Shown here: positions 33,236 through 38,806 of the stretch, one piece after another
Layout of the letters: every line of letters begins with the position of its first letter
Position numbering within the stretch: position 1 is the first letter of the stretch
Program-made: the position numbers and the translations under genes
The notes under the pieces: model-generated
Told to the model about the DNA's origin: nothing
The model's input: the letters and a program-made list of their open reading frames with translations, nothing else
Databases searched by the model: none
NCBI GenBank assembly: GCA_028288765.1
Contig: JAQGHQ010000252.1
Location: 1 to 38,806, forward strand
DNA length: 38,806 nucleotides
Reading direction: 5' to 3'
From: Gemmataceae bacterium
Lineage (GTDB): Bacteria; Planctomycetota; Planctomycetia; Gemmatales; Gemmataceae

Positions 33236-34187
33236 CGCATCTCCTCGTTAATGGACGTCGAGAAACACGAAACCCATCGAGATCACACCCGAGCGCGGTC
33301 GACTGACCGCCGCGAGGTGCGAGAACTCCCGGAAAGACCACCGCATGCACGGGCGATGCGGACGAACGAACGGAAGAGATCGAACGCGGTCGGCCGGACG
33401 CGCTCAATTCGTGCCGCCGAGGGCCGGCGCGCTGTCTGGGGCGCGACCACCGCGCCTCGGCCGCAGCGGCGAGGCGGCGAGGCGGCGATCTCCGCCCGCC
33501 GCCCGGGGTCGGTCGTGTACGGGTCCCGGAACCACTCCATCGCGCCGCGGGACGCACCCCGGCGCGAACTCGTGGTAGACCGCGGGATCGAAGGCCGCGC
33601 CGATGACCGGGTCGCACAGCGCCTGATGGGCGACCGAGGGGCCGCCGCGCGCCCCGGCCGTCGGGGTCACCGCCGCGGTCGTGTTCCCGCCCACGTTGTC
33701 CCCCGGCGAATGCCAGACGGGTGCCATCCAGCCCGTACGCACCGCCCTGGTATCTGGCCGGCGGGCGGGTGTGTCGCACGGCTCGATTACCCCGGGGGAC
33801 CCGGCCTCCGGGGACATGGTGTAACTGGATGCCGGAGGGGCGGGAACTTCTCAAGGCCGTGCCCCCAGGGGACCCGGCCTCCGGGGATATGGTGTAACCC
33901 TCCGGGGACATGATGTAAGTGCAAATCTCGTACCTCGATAGACGCGAGAACTGTGGGGACATGGTCTAACCGGGGGCCACGACCGCCGCATCGGCCCCGG
34001 GCGAGCGCCGGCGGACGAACCGGTCCGGCGGGTTCGCGGCGACCCACCCGAAGGCCTGGGCCGCCGGTTCCAAATGGACGCCAGCCGGCATCGCATCTCC
34101 CCTCGTGTGGTGCGGTTTTCCCCGGCTCGCTTCGGGCGACTCCCCGACGTCTGCCAGGCCCGTCCCCGCCCCTGCCGCTTACCCCGT
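33236..34187. other. Gene-poor stretch between the bicupin and DUF2721 genes
   Basis: No confident gene in 952 nt. The right part holds the repeated motif listed separately (33795-33970). A minus-strand open frame at 33404-33817 has partly natural-looking composition (A-A-F-D-P-A-V-Y-H-E-F-A-P-G), but I recognise no family and see no ribosome binding site; it may be the remains of a gene. The bicupin promoter should lie near 33240-33330. Confidence 0.4.
33795..33970. repeat. Four direct copies of a 16-bp motif, possible IS end
   Basis: GGGGACATGGTGTAAC occurs at 33810-33825, with one change at 33883-33898 (GATATGG), with two at 33904-33919 (GATGTAAG), and with one at 33955-33970 (GTCTAAC). 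The first two copies share an extended context including GGACCCGGCCTCCGGGGA. Arrays of short repeats of this kind are typical of transposase-binding ends in IS21-like and related elements. No transposase is present, so this would be a solo end or decayed remnant. Confidence 0.5.
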
Positions 34188-34754
34188 TCAAGAACTCGTC
34201 GGGCCCGTGCCCGCCGACTGGCGACGAGACCCGGCACCGGCCGATTCATCTTCCGCGTCGGTCCGGCGCCGGTGGTCCTGTTCCCTGAACGCCGTCTCCC
34301 CCGCCAGGACGCGCAACGTGATGCGCGTCTCCCAGACGAGTAACCCGCACCCGGTGATGAGGCAGCCGACGCCGCCCACGCCGATACACAGGCCTACGCC
34401 GAAGGCCACCGGCCGGAGCAGTTCCCAGTGGACCTCGAAGGCCAATGCCCCGAACAGGGAGAGGAGCCAGGCGGCGGCGAACATCCCCGCGGACAGGTAG
34501 AAGGCGGTGAGGGCCCGCACCAGGAAGCGGACCCGCCCCTCCGCGGCCATCAGGTGCTGGAGTCGCAGGGCGGCCTCGTGGGCGTCGACGGTCCTTCGCC
34601 CTTCCGCCTCCGCGGCCAGCACTCTGGCACGGTCGACCGCTAGGGCGAACCGGTTCGACGTTCCGAGCGCCATGATAGACGAGGCGTTCGTCAAAATCGC
34701 GGGGGCGACGATGAAGGTCATCGCGCCGAGCGGGCTACCGATCGGGAGGTCCAT
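34188..34754 (-). CDS. DUF2721 family membrane protein
   Basis: A 188-residue inner-membrane protein. An N-terminal segment with I-V-A-P-A-I-L-T-N-A-S-S-I-M-A-L-G-T-S-N-R (about 15-35) and V-D-R-A-R-V-L is characteristic of DUF2721. Two further strong helices lie at about 83-105 and 113-140. The C-terminal tail is hydrophilic and Arg/Glu-rich. The function is unknown. It is the gene downstream of Dps (61 nt between them) on the same strand, so co-transcription with the Dps gene is likely. Confidence 0.82.
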   Translation of the reverse strand: MDLPIGSPLGAMTFIVAPAILTNASSIMALGTSNRFALAVDRARVLAAEAEGRRTVDAHEAALRLQHLMAAEGRVRFLVRALTAFYLSAGMFAAAWLLSLFGALAFEVHWELLRPVAFGVGLCIGVGGVGCLITGCGLLVWETRITLRVLAGETAFREQDHRRRTDAEDESAGAGSRRQSAGTGPTSS

Positions 34755-34815
34755 ACCGCTCCGCTGCCTCCGGTTCGACGGACCGCGTCGCGGCCCCTCC
34801 CCCCCAAGCGGCCCA

Positions 34816-35301
34816 TCAGCCCTGGAGGTCCAGAATCCACAGGTGCGTATCCAACCCGCGGGACACCTGCGTGAACAAGTCGGCGGTGGCGACGTCCCCG
34901 AGTGAGGAGGCCGAGTCGATCGCGGCCCGCGAGGTTTTCACGAGGGCGGCGAACCGTGTCCTCAGCGCCTCCACGTGGTGCCGGCCTTCCTCCGCGGCGA
35001 ACGGGTACTCCGGCAACCGCGAGGCCGCGGCCGACATCCGCACCGTCCCGAGCGCCGTCCCGCCCAGGGCCGTCGCCCGTTCGGCGACCGAGTCGACGTA
35101 CTCCTCGACCGACTCGGCCAGGGCGTCGAACAGTTCGTGGAGGTGATAGAAACGCATGCCTCTGACGATCCAGCGGGCCTGCTTCGTCTGGCTATAGAGG
35201 TCCAGGGTGTCGGCCAGTTGCTGGTTGAGTAGGCCGATCGCCCTCTCCCGTACTTCCGGGGCCAGGTCGGTCTTGGTCGCGAACGCCTCGAACTTCGCCA
35301 T
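34816..35301 (-). CDS. Dps-like ferritin with altered ferroxidase site
   Basis: A 161-residue Dps-family protein (DNA-protecting miniferritin, normally a dodecamer that oxidises Fe2+ with H2O2). The motif T-K-Q-A-R-W-I-V-R-G replaces the usual K-Q-A-H-W-N-x-R-G. Aligning with Escherichia coli Dps, H63, D67, D78 and E82 are kept as H55, D59, D70 and E74 at identical spacing, but H51 is R43 (codon CGC). A-E-R-A-T-A-L-G-G-T-A-L-G-T-V-R-M is typical of the family. The ATG at 35301 has AAGGGGATCAAG just before it. No long basic DNA-binding tail is present. It lies between formate dehydrogenase and DUF2721 genes, all on the same strand. Confidence 0.9.
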   Translation of the reverse strand: MAKFEAFATKTDLAPEVRERAIGLLNQQLADTLDLYSQTKQARWIVRGMRFYHLHELFDALAESVEEYVDSVAERATALGGTALGTVRMSAAASRLPEYPFAAEEGRHHVEALRTRFAALVKTSRAAIDSASSLGDVATADLFTQVSRGLDTHLWILDLQG

Positions 35302-35456
35302 CTTGATCCCCTTCACGATGATTGAGACAGTGGGCTCGCCACCCCCGTCCGCCTTCCTTCCCGCCGAAGTCGAGCGGACCCGAAGGATTTCCCGCCCGGC
35401 AGCCCGGCCGCAGACGGCCGGACTCCTCCGGAGGGCCGGCCCGGACCAGAGGCCGG

Positions 35457-36518
35457 TCAACCCGCCCGGGCCGGCTCGAACGCGGACCGGTAGCTCGGAC
35501 CGACCACCCGGCCTCCGGCGACGACCAGGAACGCCTCCGGCAACGGCTGGCCGTCGAAGAATCGCTGGAGGCACTCGTGGATCCCGTCGGCGTACCGCCA
35601 CTGGGCCTCCAGGGTGGTGCCCGCGTAGTGCGGGGTCATGGCGTGGCGGGGCATGTGCCGCCACGGGTGATCCGCCGGCGCCGGCTGCGGGTACCAGACG
35701 TCCCCGGCGTACCCGGCCAGCTGCCCGGACGCCACCGCCTCGACCACCGCCGCGGTGTCCACGATCCGCCCCCGGGCGGTGTTCACCAGGTAACTCCCGG
35801 GCTTCATCCGGGCCAGCCGGTCGGAGTTGAAGAGCTGGTCGGTCTGCGGGGTGAGCGGGGTGTTGATCGAGATCACGTCGGACCGCCCCAGGAGTTCGTT
35901 GAGGGTGACGAACTCCGCCCCGAGGGCCCCCGCACGGGCCTGGTCGAGCGGGCGGATGTCGTTGTAAATGAGGGTCACGCCGAATGGCTTGAGCCGGGCG
36001 AGCACCCGCTGGCCGATCCGCCCGGTGCCGAACACCCCGACCGTCTTCCCCTCCAGGTCGTGGGCCCGGGCGGCCAGCTCGGCGATGTCCCACCGGCCGT
36101 CGAGGACCTGGCGGTAGGCCGGTATGAAGTTCCGGACCAGCGCGAGGATCATCATCACCGCGTGCTCGGCCACGCTGACGACGTTGCTCCCGGTGATCTC
36201 GGCCACCGTCACCCCGTGGCCGGCCGCCGCCGCGAGGTCGATGTGGTCCGACCCCACCCCGGCGGTCAGGACGAGCTTCAGGAGCGGGGCCCGCTCGAAC
36301 CGCTCGCGGGTGACGTACGCCGGCCAGAACGGGGTCGTGATCAGGACGTCGGCGGTCGGCAGGTGGCGGTCGAGATCGCCCTCGTTGTCGGTCAGCACTA
36401 CGAACTCGTGTCCGGAGGCCCGGATGAACGGCCGGAGCCGCAGCGCCTCCGCGGACCCGGCGAGCAGGTCTGGGGAGGCGGCGGGGTCGGACGGGTAGAG
36501 GACAGCGACGATCTTCAC
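35457..36518 (-). CDS. fdh: NAD-dependent formate dehydrogenase
   Basis: A 353-residue D-2-hydroxyacid-dehydrogenase-fold enzyme matching NAD-dependent formate dehydrogenase (formate to CO2 with NADH). Key residues in family order: P-F-W-P-A-Y near 63, S-N-V-V-S-V-A-E-H (Asn112), the nucleotide-binding G-T-G-R-I-G (165-169) with Asp187 selecting NAD, N-T-A-R-G-R (Arg249), Gln278, and T-P-H-Y-A-G-T-T (His297). The GTG at 36518 is chosen because K-I-V-A-V-L-Y begins the family; the ATG further up would add a Pro-rich non-homologous leader. It is slightly shorter than well-known members. The bicupin downstream could supply formate. The divergent gene is a MauG/CCP-like protein. Confidence 0.9.
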   Translation of the reverse strand: MKIVAVLYPSDPAASPDLLAGSAEALRLRPFIRASGHEFVVLTDNEGDLDRHLPTADVLITTPFWPAYVTRERFERAPLLKLVLTAGVGSDHIDLAAAAGHGVTVAEITGSNVVSVAEHAVMMILALVRNFIPAYRQVLDGRWDIAELAARAHDLEGKTVGVFGTGRIGQRVLARLKPFGVTLIYNDIRPLDQARAGALGAEFVTLNELLGRSDVISINTPLTPQTDQLFNSDRLARMKPGSYLVNTARGRIVDTAAVVEAVASGQLAGYAGDVWYPQPAPADHPWRHMPRHAMTPHYAGTTLEAQWRYADGIHECLQRFFDGQPLPEAFLVVAGGRVVGPSYRSAFEPARAG

Positions 36519-36960
36519 GGCGGTGCCCTGGGGGCCCCGGGACGGGGGACTCGGTGGCGGCGGAACATCCCGGGTCGTTCGCCCCGGCGTAGCGGGCTTG
36601 GGACGACACCAGAGCAAGGGCTGTGCCGAAGGGCCGGCCGCGGGGCCCGCCCTTCATTCGCCCCGACGGGGCGCGGCCGCGCCCTGGTGAACTCCGCCTG
36701 CGGCCGCGCCGGGCGGCCGACCCGCCGGTGGCACCCGATCATCCAAAATGGCCACCCGCGCCACGCCCCGGGCCGGCCGGGAGCGGCCCGGCGGGGATCC
36801 TCACCTTCCGCACCGGGTGTGGTTTCTCCCAGTTCCGCAGGCGATTCCTCCGCCGGACTCACACACCCACGCGGTCGCCGCCCGCCACGGCACCGCCCTT
36901 GCCTTTCCAGACTCTCAACCCGGGTGGTCCGGGGCTTGGGTGACCAACAAGGTGAGAGCC
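36519..36960. other. Divergent intergenic region between fdh and the cytochrome gene
   Basis: A 442-nt gap that must carry promoters for both directions; I could not assign them in this GC-rich DNA. The near-palindromic words GGCGCGGCCGCGCCC and GCGGCCGCGCC near 36675-36715 could form a hairpin. No supported gene: the forward frame from 36748 that joins the cytochrome frame reads as low-quality sequence before 36961. Confidence 0.4.
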
Positions 36961-38352
36961 ATGAAATCACTCGGCGCGAGACGAATCCTCCGGTGGCTCC
37001 CGTGGCTGGCCCGGGGCGAGCCCGGCCCGGCCGGCCCGAAGTCGAGCTACGATCAGATCGCGCCGGTGCCCCTCGGGCAGGAGACGTTCGACGCGGTGCT
37101 GGCGAGGGATAAGGCGGCAAAGGAGGGCATCGACGCCCGGCAGCGGAAACTCCTCGAGGAACGGTATGACCTGACCCCGCGTCCCGACCCGAAGCTGAAG
37201 ATGACCCGCGGGAAGCCGGTCCCGGTCGGACCGGCGGCCCGGCTCCCGGCCGGGATGACGTGGGAGACGCTGGCAACTCTGAGCCCCGACGAGGTTCGGG
37301 AGAAGGGGTTGTTCCCGCCCGGGTTCCTTCCGCTCCCGCACCCGACCCACCCGGTCGGCGGAATGGTGTTCCCGCAGCAAGAAGTGAAGGCCCTGCCCCG
37401 GCTTGAGCGGTTCGACGTCGCCTTCGACCTGCCGGACCACTTCCTGCCCGAGTTCCCGCCGGCCATCTTCCTGACCACCCGACCGGACCTCGGGGACGTG
37501 TCGAATGGCGAGGTGGTGACCATCGAGAACTACTACCGACTGTTCAACGGGATCCTGAACTCGAAGGACATGGAAGGGCTGCGGCTGCTCGTCACCCAGT
37601 TCCCGCAGCAACAGTTCAACGCCACCGCCGATCGCAAGACGGAGCGAGCCGACGGTATGCGGGGCGTGGCCTGCTTCGACTGCCATGTGAACGGGCACAC
37701 CTCAGGGGCCACCCACCTGGTCGGCGACATCCGCCCGCAGTCGCACCGCCGGCGGATCGACACCTCGAGCCTGCGGGGGGTGTACGTCCAACGGCTGTTC
37801 GGGTCGCAGCGGGCGCTGAAGAGTATTGAGGACTTCACCGAGTTCGAGCAACGGGCGGCCTACTTCGACGGGGACATCCTCTCGGCCGCGGCCAAGGGGG
37901 TCAACCCGCTGGAGCGGGGCAGCCAGGTCCACTTCATGGCCGAGGTCCAGGAGCTGCTCGATTTCCCGCCGGCCCCGGGGCTCGGGTTGGACGGGAAGCT
38001 CGACCCGAAGAAATTCGCAGCCGCTTCGCCCGAGATGAAGGGGCAGGCGCTGTTCTTCGGGAAGGCCCGCTGCGCCGAGTGCCACCCGGCCCCGTTCTAC
38101 ACCGACAACTTGATGCGCGATCTGCGGGTGGACCGCTTTTTTAAGCCGCAGGAGATCAACGGCCTGATGGCGACCGCCCAGGGGCCGCTCAAGACGTTCA
38201 CCCTGCGGGGGATCAAGGAGAGCCCGCCGTACCTACACGACGGCCGGCTGCCCACCCTGGAGGACACGGCCGAGTTCTTCAACCTCATCCTGGAGTTGAA
38301 GCTCGACGCGGACGAAAAGCGGTGTCTGGTCGCCTTCATGCGACAACTCTGA
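36961..38352 (+). CDS. MauG/cytochrome-c-peroxidase-like two-heme protein
   Basis: A 463-residue protein with two c-type heme motifs, C-F-D-C-H (238-242) and C-A-E-C-H (371-375). The C-terminal part ends in S-P-P-Y-L-H-D-G-R-L-P-T-L-E-D-T-A-E-F-F, characteristic of the CCP/MauG family, with His426. Members reduce H2O2 or oxidise protein residues in the periplasm. GGTGAGAG precedes ATG 36961. The N terminus (R-R-I-L-R-W-L-P-W-L-A-R-G) is only weakly like a signal peptide, odd for a c-type cytochrome. The first 220 residues are not obviously of the CCP fold. It is divergent from formate dehydrogenase; a role in peroxide handling with the Dps-like protein is possible. Confidence 0.85.
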   Translation: MKSLGARRILRWLPWLARGEPGPAGPKSSYDQIAPVPLGQETFDAVLARDKAAKEGIDARQRKLLEERYDLTPRPDPKLKMTRGKPVPVGPAARLPAGMTWETLATLSPDEVREKGLFPPGFLPLPHPTHPVGGMVFPQQEVKALPRLERFDVAFDLPDHFLPEFPPAIFLTTRPDLGDVSNGEVVTIENYYRLFNGILNSKDMEGLRLLVTQFPQQQFNATADRKTERADGMRGVACFDCHVNGHTSGATHLVGDIRPQSHRRRIDTSSLRGVYVQRLFGSQRALKSIEDFTEFEQRAAYFDGDILSAAAKGVNPLERGSQVHFMAEVQELLDFPPAPGLGLDGKLDPKKFAAASPEMKGQALFFGKARCAECHPAPFYTDNLMRDLRVDRFFKPQEINGLMATAQGPLKTFTLRGIKESPPYLHDGRLPTLEDTAEFFNLILELKLDADEKRCLVAFMRQL

Positions 38353-38480
38353 TGCCCCCGTGTGTAAGGGCGGCGGGCGGGTGGGGCTACCCTCTTTGTC
38401 GGGCGCAGTTCGCCCGGCCGCCGCAGCCGACATGTGTGTCAGGGTGGCCGGGTCATGTGGGTTGTTCGCCTCACCCCCGT

Positions 38481-38732
38481 CAGACGTACACGTTCGGCGT
38501 CTTTGCGATCCTGATCGCCGGGCCCGGGGCGGTCGGCATCAACCGGATGGCCACCGGCATCTTCCCGGCGGCCGACGTCCCGGTCATCTCGATCATCCTG
38601 GAGTACACCGGGAGGTCGCCCGACGAGGTCGAGAGCCGGCCGGTGCTCCCGACCGAGCGGTCCCTGACCGCGGTTATTGCCCGGCGTTGGCCGGTCCGTG
38701 TCTTTTCGTTCGAGCCGAGGGTCCGGAAATGA
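38481..38732 (+). pseudogene. Fragment of an RND-type efflux transporter N terminus
   Basis: About 60 codons starting near 38481 resemble the first membrane helix and following loop of RND pumps: F-G-V-F-A-I-L-I-A-G, N-R-M-A-T-G-I-F-P-A-A-D-V-P-V-I-S-I-I, then Y-T-G-R-S-P-D-E-V-E-S-R and P-T-E-R-S-L-T-A-V. After that the similarity stops and the frame ends at a TGA (38730-38732). RND pumps are normally over 1000 residues, so this is a remnant. The usual start and cytoplasmic lead are missing. Confidence 0.6.
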
Positions 38733-38806
38733 TTGTCCTCAGCGGCCGCGACCCCGCCCCTCTTCCGCCGGACGCCGACGGGCGCCCCCCGTGGGACGCC
38801 GACGGG
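38729..38806 (+). CDS. Possible start of a gene cut by the window end
   Basis: An ATG at 38729 overlaps the TGA of the RND fragment (ATGA) and the frame stays open to the end of the window, 26 codons with a repeated D-A-D-G unit. No domain can be judged from so little. It may be chance. Confidence 0.2.
   Translation, partial: MIVLSGRDPAPLPPDADGRPPWDADG

Noticed and set aside
33404-33817. Minus-strand open frame of 137 codons in the gap before the bicupin gene
   Set aside because: Starts inside a repeat motif, no family recognised, no ribosome binding site; treated as possible debris only.
33795-33970. CRISPR-like array of short repeats
   Set aside because: Only four diverging copies with irregular spacing and no cas genes.

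Overview
The window reads as a chromosomal segment of a planctomycete, most probably of the Gemmataceae. The evidence is the very high G+C with G/C-ending codons and a typical planctomycete gene set: a DUF1549/DUF1553 heme-motif protein, a DUF1559 pseudopilin-like protein with a small lipoprotein behind it, a PmoA-like (DUF6807) protein, WD40 and Sel1 repeat proteins, Uma2-like sequence, and two hypothetical families I associate with planctomycetes. No rRNA, tRNA, CRISPR array or intact transposase was seen.

Layout. 1-2.7 kb: minus-strand DUF1549/DUF1553 gene followed by a small ORF broken by an in-frame amber codon. 2.9-4.8 kb: an ABC-2 permease gene bracketed by two large palindromic repeats. 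4.9-8.5 kb: a ferritin-like protein and a Tat-exported esterase, separated by a perfect 36-bp inverted repeat. 8.5-12.7 kb (minus): GT87 glycosyltransferase, Sel1-repeat protein, sulfite-oxidase-like molybdoenzyme and flavin reductase. 13.0-21.2 kb: a complete MacAB-TolC-like efflux operon (TolC-like, MacA-like adaptor, ATPase, permease). Its ATPase and permease genes are separated by a 552-bp element with imperfect terminal inverted repeats that carries a frameshifted four-helix-bundle (S23/IVP-like) gene. 21.4-24.9 kb: WD40 protein, planctomycete hypothetical protein, DUF1559 protein and lipoprotein. 25.0-27.3 kb: transaldolase and convergent tRNA-dihydrouridine synthase, whose stop codons both lie inside one 22-bp inverted repeat. 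27.3-30.5 kb: a frameshifted Gemmataceae-type gene, an ADP-ribosylglycohydrolase fused to Uma2-like leader segments, and a PmoA-like protein. 31.1-36.5 kb (all minus): DsrE-like protein, Tat-exported bicupin of the oxalate decarboxylase family, a repeat-rich gap, DUF2721 membrane protein, Dps-like protein and NAD-dependent formate dehydrogenase. 37-38.8 kb: a MauG/CCP-like two-heme protein, an RND-transporter fragment and a possible truncated gene start.

Functional reading. The efflux operon should form a tripartite pump across both membranes. The bicupin (oxalate to formate) and the formate dehydrogenase (formate to CO2 plus NADH) could form a short oxalate-oxidation route, with Dps-like and peroxidase-like neighbours suggesting oxidative-stress handling.

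The most unusual signal is the number of inverted-repeat elements at gene boundaries. At least four junctions carry arms of 18-51 nt built from short repeated words, and one of these encloses the four-helix-bundle ORF. This suggests a family of small IR-bounded elements, with the ORF-less copies as possible non-autonomous derivatives. That link is inference and needs genome-wide comparison.
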